A stretch of 24,799 nucleotides of DNA from Candidatus Methanophagales archaeon ANME-1-THS (lineage in GTDB: Archaea > Halobacteriota > Syntropharchaeia > Alkanophagales > Methanospirareceae), in assembly GCA_004212135.1 (NCBI GenBank), contig RXIE01000168.1, positions 1 through 24,799 of the forward strand, read 5' to 3'. Positions 1 through 6,000 of this stretch are shown one piece after another. The notes beneath the pieces are model-generated. The model saw nothing but the letters and a program-made list of their open reading frames with translations, did no database searches and had not been told where the DNA came from. Both the position numbers and the translations under genes were made by a program. The stretch's first letter is position 1; the number at the start of each line of letters is the position of its first letter.

Positions 1-168
1 TGCCTGTTCTTCGCATGGTTCAACCTCGTTAAACCACACGATGCACTAAGAATCGAGAGTGCGGATAGTAGACGGCGTTGGAAACAAAGAACACCCGCAA
101 TGGCTGCTGACCTCACCGACCACATCTGGACCTTAGAAGAGTTGTTACGGTTTAAACCACCCCCGTAG
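1..168 (+). CDS. DDE-type transposase, C-terminal part (5' end outside window)
   Basis: The frame is open from the first base to a TAG stop and encodes 55 residues. It contains FNLVKPHDALR followed by RTPAMAADLTDHIWTLEELL. This has the form of the end of archaeal DDE/integrase-type transposases, where a Y/FN..KPH.AL segment containing the last catalytic region is followed by a TPAMAAGLTDH.W tail. The catalytic core lies outside the window, so the IS family cannot be assigned. Nothing shows whether the full gene is intact. It borders about 1 kb of degenerate sequence, which fits an insertion hot spot. The transposase-tail call rests on the residue pattern alone. Confidence 0.7.
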   Translation, partial: CLFFAWFNLVKPHDALRIESADSRRRWKQRTPAMAADLTDHIWTLEELLRFKPPP

Positions 169-365
169 CAGGTGAATATCTGGAATATGCGGGGGTGCGG
201 TGGGTCTATTTAGCGTGAGCTCTCATATCTTACAATCAATTTGCCACGTGCATTTTATATTGCTCGAGTGGCATTATATAATTTGTGCAGCATATTCTGT
301 TACATCTTCTCTTCCAGGTCGACAAAAAGGGGACACGACCGAAAAAGAAAAGAGAGGCAAAAAAG

Positions 366-464
366 ATGGGTGAGAGCAAAGCCGAAGGCGCGGTTATTAA
401 AAGAAAAGTATTTGTAGAGCTGGTGAATAAATTCCAATGTCAAATACTACCAAATCCCAAGTAA
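366..464 (+). CDS. small ORF, 32 residues, unknown; possibly truncated N-terminus
   Basis: It starts ATG at 366, preceded by a purine-rich GAGAGGC stretch, with a TATA-like ATTATATAA at about 274-282. The product begins MGESKAEGAVIKRK and continues KVFVELVNKF, which looks protein-like. The end falls exactly in the CCCAAAT-type repeat block, so it may be the 5' end of a gene cut by that block. I do not recognise a family. Chance is a real alternative at this length. Confidence 0.25.
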   Translation: MGESKAEGAVIKRKVFVELVNKFQCQILPNPK

Positions 465-580
465 ATCCCAATTTCCAAATCCCAAGGAGAAAGATTAAGC
501 AAAAAGGGGGGTGTAAAATTGGTAGTATTGGGATTTGGGATTTGTTTGGTAGTATTGGTATGTATTGGGATTTTGGATTT
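445..580. repeat. CCCAAAT-rich imperfect inverted repeat
   Basis: The left arm (445-486) carries TACTACCAAATCCCAAGT followed by two more CCCAA units. The right arm (521-580) carries GGGATTTGGGATTTG, then TTTGGTAGTA and another GGGATTTTGG. The arms are imperfect reverse complements separated by an A/G-rich spacer of about 30 bases. A transcript would fold into a long hairpin. It could be a degenerate MITE-like element or a local repeat expansion. It has no coding potential of its own. Confidence 0.5.
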
Positions 581-583
581 TCT

Positions 584-844
584 ATGGAGCTAAACAAATA
601 CAAAGAAAATTTTTTAGGGATAGTTTGAGAATCAACCCTTTTAAAAAAAGCGTTGACGGAAAAATACTTTCGCAGTTAATTCTATATGGGATACTTGGGT
701 TGATACTCGTGCGAGTTGGTCTTTGGAAGAGCCCTCCAGTTGATACCTTCTATTATGCCTTTGCATTTGGTTTGTATCGTATCTCGACTTGAGTTGAGGG
801 TAGAGCTTAGGGAGCTAAGAAAAGAGCTGAGGGAGAAGAAATAG
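584..844 (+). pseudogene. remnant of a small membrane protein with basic/acidic coiled tail
   Basis: Three frames chain into one plausible small protein. MELNKYKENFLG (from 584) shifts into LRINPFKKSVDGKILSQLIL with a hydrophobic run (LYGILGLILVRVGLW) and a second run (FYYAFAFGLY). This shifts again near 788 into RLELRVELRELRKELREKK, ending at TAG 842-844. The charged tail is heptad-like. The two frameshifts argue for a decayed gene. The middle frame alone (565-792) is open and could be a real 75-residue membrane peptide instead. The family is not recognised. Confidence 0.3.
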
Positions 845-1125
845 AAAGCATACCTTCCGATTATCTCTCTTCAAGAGAATGTCGGATAGCCGAAGATCCG
901 CGTAGTCACCTCAGCTCAGATACGAGACGAAGAGTTCACCCTCACCATTGACCCGCATCCGTCGCGCGCTTGGTGCGCGGCGGAAGGATAACCAACAGGA
1001 ATAAGGGGCAGGACGACGGGTATAGAACTATCCGAGTGGCTTTTCACGAAAAAGGAACGGAACTGAACATTCCTTACCCGGGTTTAGAACTGTTAGTTCT
1101 ATCTCACTTTTTTATATCGTTCAGC

Positions 1126-1218
1126 AACAAACCTTTCTTTAAGCCCTTACAGTAAACCCTTTCAGGGTTTTCGGGGACGTGGGCGGAGCCCCACATAAGA
1201 AAGCTTTACCAAAGAAAC
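1126..1218. repeat. dispersed palindromic repeat (type 1), interrupted copy
   Basis: AACAAACCTTTCTTT (1126-1140) and AAGAAAGCTTTACCAAAG (1197-1214) are the two halves of the unit that is contiguous at 2312-2349. Here they are separated by 56 bases that contain a hairpin with AACCCT/AGGGTT arms and a GC-rich hairpin with GGGG/CCCC arms. This places strong RNA structure just before the 1230 gene. It may be a nested insertion into an older repeat. Confidence 0.6.
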
Positions 1219-1229
1219 ATATATAAAAA

Positions 1230-1850
1230 ATGAACCGAAGAAGGATCTTGTGCAGCTGCGTGCTGGCGCTCCTCGTGCTCGGCCTCCTCGGGGCAGGTCC
1301 CGCCGCGGCGACGCGCGAGATGCAGAAGGGGAGGGCGGCGGATGACACCGATCAAGCGATAGAGGCGCCGGACGAAGCTGCGAACGTGCCGATTATGCTC
1401 GTTTATAGGGGGTATGGCTTCGCCTTCACGAGAGCCGGCGAGGAGATCCACACGCTCCGGATACTCATCTTCAAGGTACGCTCGATCGATCCTCCGTACA
1501 TCAGAGGTCTTATGGAAAAGGATAAGAGCATAGCGGAGATAAAAGGCGAGATTATAGAACGCGGCTGGGCTTCCTTTTATCACGGGGATATGCGGTTCGC
1601 CGGAGCGCATTACACACTTGCGAACATCAGCCTGACCAGAGACCGGGGGGCAGATGATAATCTGACGATCAATGCGGATGTCATGAAAATGCTTCCTGTG
1701 CAGGCCGTGGAACCGGGCGAGCGCGCAGGTACTATCACGATAACCACTCTGGACCATGAAGGTATAAGGATCGGAACGGGCATGCTCACGATGGATGGAG
1801 AGGAATACCAGGTCGTGCTCGAGCTCCTTCCGCCACTGCCAAATACATAA
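1230..1850 (+). CDS. secreted hypothetical protein with Sec signal peptide
   Basis: This is a 206-residue protein. Residues 1-27 form a clear signal peptide: a basic n-region (MNRRR), a hydrophobic core of Leu/Val, and an AAA-type cleavage site. A charged linker (about 30-50) follows, then a mixed alpha/beta body. The body includes FAGAHYTLANISL (near 128-140) and NLTINADVMKMLPV, and it ends with beta-strand-like DGEEYQVVLELLP. There is no C-terminal anchor, so it is probably released or bound to the cell surface. The family is not recognised. A TATA-like run at about 1217-1228 abuts the ATG and is too close to drive this start. TTTTTATATC near 1109-1118 is better placed but would give a leader containing the hairpins at 1141-1196. 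The gene lies upstream of the S-layer-like gene, which fits an envelope role by inference only. Confidence 0.75.
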   Translation: MNRRRILCSCVLALLVLGLLGAGPAAATREMQKGRAADDTDQAIEAPDEAANVPIMLVYRGYGFAFTRAGEEIHTLRILIFKVRSIDPPYIRGLMEKDKSIAEIKGEIIERGWASFYHGDMRFAGAHYTLANISLTRDRGADDNLTINADVMKMLPVQAVEPGERAGTITITTLDHEGIRIGTGMLTMDGEEYQVVLELLPPLPNT

Positions 1851-1949
1851 ATGAATCAAAAGAGCTCGAAGAGGAGAAGATGCAATGAACGAACGTTTTT
1901 TAATGAGCAGGGGAAAAGTTCGAGAAAGCGAAAGGGATATAAGGCATGA
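1851..1949 (+). CDS. small highly basic ORF, 32 residues, abutting the previous stop
   Basis: Its ATG follows the TAA of the secreted-protein gene directly (TAAATG), so translation could be coupled by reinitiation. The product begins MNQKSSKRRRCNER and ends SSRKRKGYKA. About a third of it is Lys or Arg, as in nucleic-acid-binding peptides. No ribosome site or homologue is evident, and a chance ORF is quite possible. It is followed by a palindromic repeat at 1973-2012. Confidence 0.25.
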   Translation: MNQKSSKRRRCNERTFFNEQGKSSRKRKGYKA

Positions 1950-1972
1950 GGGCTCTTACATATACCACTCAT

Positions 1973-2012
1973 CAACACTTTCTTTCTAAAGAAAGAACCT
2001 GTGCTAAGAAAG
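1973..2012. repeat. dispersed palindromic repeat (type 2), copy 1
   Basis: This 40-base unit has a CTTTCTTT/AAAGAAAG hairpin core followed by AACCTGTGCTAAGAAAG. It matches 5545-5584 at 39 of 40 positions. Because it sits after the 1230 gene and the small basic ORF, it could fold at the 3' end of that transcript. It shares the TTTCTTT/AAAGAAA core with the type 1 units. Confidence 0.8.
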
Positions 2013-2250
2013 GTATACCTCAAAAACGGAAAAAATAAAAAGGATGAAGGAGGAAAAACATATCACTCACGCTCATCTTATCACAGATGGGGGCGCTCGG
2101 TGAGTGTGCCATAAAAAACTCACCAAAACAATAAGCTATATATAGGGGGGTGTAAAATGATAAGACGGGGGAAAGGGAGTATAAAGGTAAAGGCGGTGAT
2201 GAACGCTGAGGTGGAAGCCAAGCGCAGCCACTGATGCGCCTCACCACAAG

Positions 2251-2260
2251 CTTTATATAT
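2251..2260 (+). promoter_or_regulatory. TATA box of the S-layer-like gene
   Basis: CTTTATATAT lies in a good archaeal TATA context. A transcription start about 25-30 bases downstream would fall near 2284, giving a short leader that begins around the GGAGGTG ribosome site. This supports a start at 2304. Confidence 0.65.
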
Positions 2261-2283
2261 CCCTTTTTCTATTCGAAAAGTTT

Positions 2284-2291
2284 AGGAGGTG
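2284..2291 (+). promoter_or_regulatory. Shine-Dalgarno site AGGAGGTG deciding the S-layer start
   Basis: AGGAGGTG is a near-perfect anti-16S match 12 bases before ATG 2304. The GTG at 2289-2291 is in frame with the gene but lies inside this site, so it is not the start. The wHTH gene at 23638 uses the same AGGAGGTG layout. Confidence 0.7.
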
Positions 2292-2303
2292 AAACGAAAA
2301 GAA

Positions 2304-4592
2304 ATGAAGACAAACCTTTCTTTAGAAAAGAAAGCTTTACCAAAGAAACAAAAAGCGATGATAGGAATTGCAACGGCGTTCGTTATGCTCGCGTGTCTTG
2401 TAGCAATGATGCCGACGGTGAGTGCGGTAAGCATAGGTGATAACTTCAATTACATCGGCTATAATCTATCCGAGAGTGTGCTGGTAGGGCAGAATGTGCA
2501 ATTTAATGCTACCGGAGCTAAAGCATGGAGTAACCCAGAGACAGTTAAAATACAGAAGTTCTCAGATGGATATTGGTATGACTACGCGGGGCCATTTACC
2601 GGCGGGACGGCTTATAACGTCCAATGGGACCCGACGCTTACGTTAAGGGCGACTAATCAGACGGGCACAGAATCAGAATATGGAATATTTACCACAAGTC
2701 TCGCAGTCAAAAGCCCCAGTGTACCACTGAAACTCAAAGTGGGCGTGAAAGAAGTAACGTCCGCCACGCTGGGAGCGAATCTTACAATAGATACCGGCGG
2801 AATAAACCTGCTCGAGAATGACAGAGTTAACTTAGAGATAATCGGTCCTGATGGGAAAATTACCGTGAACCCAACAGATGGCCAGACCTATTCAAACATA
2901 ACAGTTATTCAGTTAAAGACGTATGGAACGACAAATCCAGTCAATACAACCGCTTGGAAGATCGGTACGTACACCTTCCAGGTAAAGTCCAAGCCCGAAT
3001 ATGCCTGTGGATTAACTGCAAATAGTGAAGTGAAAACATTAGCAATAGGGAAAGGCGAAATTGATATTAGTGCCGAAAAGACCACGGTAACCGAGCTTGA
3101 AACCGTAAAATTAATCGTGACCGGTGTGTATACCGATGCGATAAATGTCAATGCCACGCCCTGGAGTGCCAATGTGAAGTTCAAAGGCGGTGTGGAGGAC
3201 ACCCCGGCAGCCTATGACGGATGGGGTAATCTCACACACACGATTGACGAAGATGGAAAGAGGACATATGCTCTCTATTTCACTGATACCGGCTCATATA
3301 CGATACGGGTAGAAGTTCAGGGCGGGGTTCGCAATGGCGACTATGACACTGTGGATATCACGGTTGTCGAGAAAGCAGTCACCTTTGATGTGCCCGCCAC
3401 CGTGGTTATTGGTCAGAGATTCACGATAAAAGGAACGGCTAATACAGGTCAGCGGGTAACCATCGCGGTGGATGACTATGTATATCCAGAATTGGAACGG
3501 CTTGTGATCGATGCGAACAAGCAATTCAGCAAGGAGATCGATACGGGTGGAACTACTGATGTTGCAAAGGCGTTCCAGGTTCCCGGTTCGGTGCGATTGA
3601 AGGCATATATCGATAAAGATAGGACCCAACTAAATGTATATCCCGACAAGGTACCCACAACAGTAACCGACGATGGGTCAGCCGCGTTATTATTGACTCG
3701 TGGTGACCTGATAGCTCAGCTCTCAACGCAAGTTGTGGCACAGGATGATGATTTCACCATCACTGGTACGGCGAAAGGGTCGAGGAGTGTGGATATCGTG
3801 ATCGTCTCGCCAAAAGGTTCTGGAGGTTCATACATCGATGGCGCAGGCAAGGGGCTCTTTAAGACCACAGCTTCGGTCTCTGAGACCGATTTCTCGTTCA
3901 CCAAGAAGATCAGTGTGGGAGAATCTGTTGACACGGGAACGTATGCCATTGCGGTACTTGCTCCGGGAAGCGATAACAAATACGGAAAAGTCGGCTGGAC
4001 CAGCCTTGATGCGGCGTTAGCCAATTATTCGACCGCGGGCAAGACACAGAGTGAACTCTGGGCTATACTACAGGATATAACCGATCCCAAATTGACTGAC
4101 GACCTCGTGTATTCGCTCTACATCAAAGTGCAAGCAGCATTCGTGAAACTCGATCCGATCAAGAGTGTCGGAGTTGGCGAGCCGCTCGTGGTAACTGGTA
4201 CGTCAAACAGGAAAGATGGATTTACCATCGTTGTTACCGCCAAAGGCCCGAAGGAGCTCACACCACAGACCGTCAAAGTAGCCGCAGGCAAGTTCAGCGC
4301 AACCTTTGATACGACCGATGCACCCGTAGGAACGTACGCGATTAAGGCTGATGACGGCGATGGGCATACAGATGAAGCAACCGTGGAGATTGTAACCGCG
4401 GTACCAACAGCGCCACCAACCGCAACACCGACAGCAACGCCAACCGCAACACCAACCGTGCCGCCAACCGCAACACCAACGCCAACACCCACACCAACGC
4501 CCACACCAACACCTGAAGAACCTGGTTTCGAAGCGGTATTCGCCATTGCAGGCCTGTTAGCGATCGCGTACTTCGTGCTGAGGAAGAAATAA
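2304..4592 (+). CDS. S-layer-like surface protein with PGF-CTERM anchor
   Basis: This is a 762-residue secreted protein. The signal peptide has a long basic n-region, a hydrophobic core (IGIATAFVMLACLVAMM) and VSA cleavage near residue 42. The body consists of several beta-rich, Ig-like modules, for example two near residues 230-360 and one around 620-700. It has many N-x-T/S sequons suited to N-glycosylation. Residues from about 700 form a Pro-Thr linker (TATPTATPT and TPTPTP repeats). The C-terminus is EEPGFEAVF, a hydrophobic helix and RKK, a typical PGF-CTERM signal. In haloarchaea and methanogens this signal is processed by an archaeosortase and the protein is lipid-anchored. It resembles methanogen S-layer-related proteins; the exact family is not assigned. 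The n-region is encoded by a dispersed palindromic repeat (2312-2349). A terminator follows, and a partial copy of the 3' end lies at 5421-5760. Confidence 0.85.
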   Translation: MKTNLSLEKKALPKKQKAMIGIATAFVMLACLVAMMPTVSAVSIGDNFNYIGYNLSESVLVGQNVQFNATGAKAWSNPETVKIQKFSDGYWYDYAGPFTGGTAYNVQWDPTLTLRATNQTGTESEYGIFTTSLAVKSPSVPLKLKVGVKEVTSATLGANLTIDTGGINLLENDRVNLEIIGPDGKITVNPTDGQTYSNITVIQLKTYGTTNPVNTTAWKIGTYTFQVKSKPEYACGLTANSEVKTLAIGKGEIDISAEKTTVTELETVKLIVTGVYTDAINVNATPWSANVKFKGGVEDTPAAYDGWGNLTHTIDEDGKRTYALYFTDTGSYTIRVEVQGGVRNGDYDTVDITVVEKAVTFDVPATVVIGQRFTIKGTANTGQRVTIAVDDYVYPELERLVIDANKQFSKEIDTGGTTDVAKAFQVPGSVRLKAYIDKDRTQLNVYPDKVPTTVTDDGSAALLLTRGDLIAQLSTQVVAQDDDFTITGTAKGSRSVDIVIVSPKGSGGSYIDGAGKGLFKTTASVSETDFSFTKKISVGESVDTGTYAIAVLAPGSDNKYGKVGWTSLDAALANYSTAGKTQSELWAILQDITDPKLTDDLVYSLYIKVQAAFVKLDPIKSVGVGEPLVVTGTSNRKDGFTIVVTAKGPKELTPQTVKVAAGKFSATFDTTDAPVGTYAIKADDGDGHTDEATVEIVTAVPTAPPTATPTATPTATPTVPPTATPTPTPTPTPTPTPEEPGFEAVFAIAGLLAIAYFVLRKK
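2312..2349 (+). repeat. dispersed palindromic repeat (type 1) inside the S-layer signal-peptide region
   Basis: AAACCTTTCTTTAGAAAAG followed by AAAGCTTTACCAAAGAAAC encodes residues LSLEKKALPKK of the signal-peptide n-region. The same unit occurs split at 1126-1218 and inverted at about 5608-5656. The TTTCTTT/AAAGAAA core is self-complementary, so the mRNA 5' end would form a hairpin 10-20 codons into the gene. Confidence 0.7.
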
Positions 4593-4623
4593 CCCTGGCA
4601 AAGAAGAAGATTGAAAAGTTTGT

Positions 4624-4658
4624 AAGGGGAGGTTTTTATCCCCTTTTTTGTTTTTTAT
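4624..4658 (+). terminator. hairpin plus T-run after the S-layer-like gene
   Basis: AAGGGGA (4624-4630) pairs with TCCCCTT (4639-4645) across an 8-base loop, and a T-rich tract follows. It sits 32 bases after the stop codon. An almost identical copy occurs at 5724-5757. Confidence 0.7.
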
Positions 4659-4701
4659 TTGAAAATTTGTTAAGTGATTTGGAAAGGATGCCTTTTCGTA
4701 G

Positions 4702-5388
4702 ATGAAAAGGGCAATAGTAATTGCAAAAGGGGAAGTGCAGCGTGTAGGATATAGAGAGGCAGTGGAGAAGATAGCACGGAGGTTGCACATAACGGGTTTT
4801 ATTGAGAATCTAAAGCCTTATGATGTTAGAATCGTTGCGGAAGGAGAAGATGCGAATATAAGCAAGTTCATTGAGCAGATAGAAATAAAAAAATTCCCGA
4901 TAGATGTGGAAAGCACCGAAGTTGGTTTTGATACGTACAAAGGCGAATTTGAATATTTTGAGATAAAACGTGGCGATTGGCATGAAGAATTACTTGAACG
5001 CTTAGATACTGCCGGTGCTTTGCTTTATAAGTCGGTGGAATTAGGTGGGAAGTCGGTGGAATTAGGTGGGAAGTCGGTGGAACTTGGTGAAAAGAATGTG
5101 AAGCTCGCCGAGCGGACAGTAGAACTTGGCGAGAAATCGGTGGAACTCGGTGAGAAATCGGTAGCTATAGGCGAGAGATCAGTAGCTTTGGGTGAGGAAT
5201 CGGTGAGTATCGGGAAAAAGATGCTGAAGAAGCAGGATGATACCATTAAAGCGATAGAGCGAGGTAAAGAGGAAATTGTCACAGAGATAAAGTCATTACG
5301 AGAAGACTTGAGGTCGTATATGGAAGATAGGTTTGCAAGAATCGAAGATGAGATAGAAGCGATAAAGGCTAAAATCGGGATGGATTAG
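4702..5388 (+). CDS. acylphosphatase-domain protein with nine heptad repeats and coiled-coil tail
   Basis: This is a 228-residue protein. Residues 1-90 match the acylphosphatase fold: GEVQRVGYR carries the phosphate-binding loop with the catalytic Arg (R18), and the catalytic Asn is N36 in GFIENL, 18 residues later as in the family. Typical acylphosphatases are only about 90-100 residues and hydrolyse carboxyl phosphates. Here a second half is added. Residues 110-172 are nine tandem heptads of the form KSVELGE, which may form an amphipathic or coiled repeat. They are followed by a charged coiled coil (about 173-225, IKSLREDLRSYMEDRFARIEDEIEAI). No signal peptide or membrane helix is present, so it is cytoplasmic. 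The long repeat suggests oligomerisation or scaffolding rather than a plain metabolic enzyme. It lies between the S-layer gene and a duplicate of that gene's 3' end. Confidence 0.85.
   Translation: MKRAIVIAKGEVQRVGYREAVEKIARRLHITGFIENLKPYDVRIVAEGEDANISKFIEQIEIKKFPIDVESTEVGFDTYKGEFEYFEIKRGDWHEELLERLDTAGALLYKSVELGGKSVELGGKSVELGEKNVKLAERTVELGEKSVELGEKSVAIGERSVALGEESVSIGKKMLKKQDDTIKAIERGKEEIVTEIKSLREDLRSYMEDRFARIEDEIEAIKAKIGMD
5029..5217 (+). repeat. nine 21-bp tandem repeats coding for heptads
   Basis: Nine 21-base units encode K/R/E-S/N/T-V-x-L/I-G/A-x. The first two units are identical in DNA (AAGTCGGTGGAATTAGGTGG plus G). Later units diverge mainly at third positions and at residues 4 and 7. 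The identity of the first two points to recent expansion at the 5' end of the array. Confidence 0.85.
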
Positions 5389-5544
5389 GTTGCGTTTGAG
5401 GTAAGATTTGAAGGATAAATGCATTGATAAAGGCAGATGACGGCGATGGGCATACGGATGAAGCATCGGTGGAGATGGTAACCGCGGTACCAACGCCCAC
5501 ACCAACGCCAACGCCGATACCACCGGTTTTCGAAGCGGTATTCG

Positions 5545-5656
5545 CAACACTTTCTTTTTAAAGAAAGAACCTGTGCTAAGAAAGCAATGAAAATACCTCG
5601 CTCATTTTACAAACAAAGTTCTTTTGGTAAACCTTTTCTTTCAAAGAAAAGGTTTG
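5545..5656. repeat. palindromic repeat pair inserted in the S-layer gene copy
   Basis: This block of about 108 bases replaces 11 bases of the parent sequence (CATTGCAGGCC). It begins with a type 2 unit (5545-5584, 39/40 identical to 1973-2012) and ends with an inverted type 1 unit (about 5608-5656, compare 2312-2349). Because the flanks are alignable to the S-layer gene on both sides, this is direct evidence that these repeats insert as a compound unit. Confidence 0.75.
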
Positions 5657-5723
5657 TTAGCGATCGCGTACTTCGTGCTGAGGAAGAAATAACCCTGGCG
5701 AAGAAGAAGATTGAAAAGTTTGG

Positions 5724-5757
5724 AAGGGGAGGTTTTTATCCCCTTTTTTTGTTTTTT
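5724..5757 (+). terminator. duplicated hairpin plus T-run
   Basis: AAGGGGA (5724-5730) pairs with TCCCCTT (5739-5745), then T-rich sequence follows. It is the copy of the 4624-4658 terminator carried with the duplicated S-layer 3' end. Confidence 0.65.
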
Positions 5758-5856
5758 ATTAAAACGTTTACGAAAAGTTTTATCAAAAATATAATTATTT
5801 CTTTTTTTATAAAAATAATGAGAGGGAAATTAGGGGAGCGGGAAAGAGGTTTAAAA

Positions 5857-5973
5857 ATGTCCGAGACAATAAAGATAAGGATATCCAAGGATTTGAAGGA
5901 AGAGATGACGAAATTTGAAGTGGATTGGTCAGAATATCTCAGCGAGTTTATAAACGCAAATAGTGCCATATGA
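5857..5973 (+). pseudogene. vapB: VapB antitoxin, N-terminal half, cut by insertion
   Basis: The product begins MSETIKIRISKDLKEEM and continues KFEVDWSEYLSEFINA. This has the pattern of the ribbon-helix-helix DNA-binding half of archaeal VapB antitoxins, where a KIRISKDLKEEM-like start is followed by a DWSEYL motif. The true antitoxin sequence runs to 5960. The last few codons and the TGA come from the terminal inverted repeat of the inserted element. A TATA-like TTTTTTATAAAAATAA (about 5802-5817) and a GAAAGAGGT ribosome site (5841-5849) suggest it is still expressed. The missing C-terminal half lies at 7694-7811. Joining 5857-5960 to 7694-7811 gives an uninterrupted 73-residue protein. Confidence 0.8.
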
Positions 5974-5975
5974 CC
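5965..5975 (+). repeat. left terminal inverted repeat of the DUF1670 element
   Basis: GCCATATGACC is exactly complementary to 7672-7682. The match continues weakly (C/T then C). Outside it, TAGT separates it from the GCAAA direct repeat at 5956-5960. Confidence 0.7.
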
Positions 5976-6000
5976 CCTACTGCTTTTTTTCTTTCGATAC

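Larger units (their letters stand above)
169..1229. other. about 1 kb of gene-poor, decayed sequence
   Basis: No convincing full-length gene is present between the transposase tail and the secreted-protein gene. It holds a TATA-like site near 273-282, a 32-residue ORF (366-464), an inverted-repeat block (445-580), pieces of a small membrane protein (584-844), a short protein-like stretch around 897-990 read as KIRVVTSAQIRDEEF with a stop just upstream, and a hairpin-rich dispersed repeat (1126-1218). The mixture of short frames broken by stops suggests an old insertion and decay zone next to the transposase. Confidence 0.6.
2013..2303 (+). other. intergenic leader region before the S-layer-like gene
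   Basis: This stretch lies between the type 2 repeat and the surface-protein gene. A CTATATATAG site (2134-2143) followed by GGGGGGTG (2145-2152) precedes a 25-residue ORF with ATG at 2157 and TGA at 2232-2234 (MIRRGKGSIKVKAVMNAEVE...), possibly a leader peptide. A second TATA box is at 2251-2260. GGGGGGTGTAAAAT here (2145-2158) also occurs at 506-519. An inverted repeat CGGTGAGT/ACTCACC lies near 2098-2124. No larger gene is visible. Confidence 0.4.
5421..5760 (+). pseudogene. partial, damaged copy of the S-layer gene 3' end
   Basis: From 5425 the reading LIKADDGDGHTDEASVEMV, then TAVPTPTPTPTP and FEAVFA, matches the last part of the 2304-4592 protein, with a shorter Pro-Thr linker. After FEAVFA the reading is broken by a repeat insertion (5545-5652), which puts a TAA in frame. 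Beyond the insertion the DNA again matches the parent (5653-5760 against about 4556-4660), including the LLAIAYFVLRKK codons, the stop and the terminator. No promoter or 5' part of the gene is present. It is best read as the remnant of a tandem S-layer gene copy, or a recombination scar, carrying a later repeat insertion. Confidence 0.8.

Noticed and set aside
1206..1859. 217-residue minus-strand open frame opposite the secreted-protein gene
   Set aside because: The plus strand has a clear signal peptide and well-ordered composition. The minus frame is His/Arg-rich and has no recognisable motif.
2289..2291. GTG as the start of the S-layer-like gene
   Set aside because: It lies inside the AGGAGGTG ribosome site; ATG 2304 is correctly spaced from it.
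4118..4546. Minus-strand frame with long Val-Gly-Val-Ala repeats
   Set aside because: It is the antisense reading of the Pro-Thr linker of the S-layer-like gene.
5029..5217. 21-base tandem units as a possible CRISPR array
   Set aside because: The units are contiguous without spacers, in frame, and encode regular heptads.
5587..5973. 128-residue open frame on the plus strand
   Set aside because: Its first 90 codons run through the repeat insertion and S-layer gene copy in the wrong frame. Only the part from ATG 5857 is antitoxin-like, and that is listed separately.
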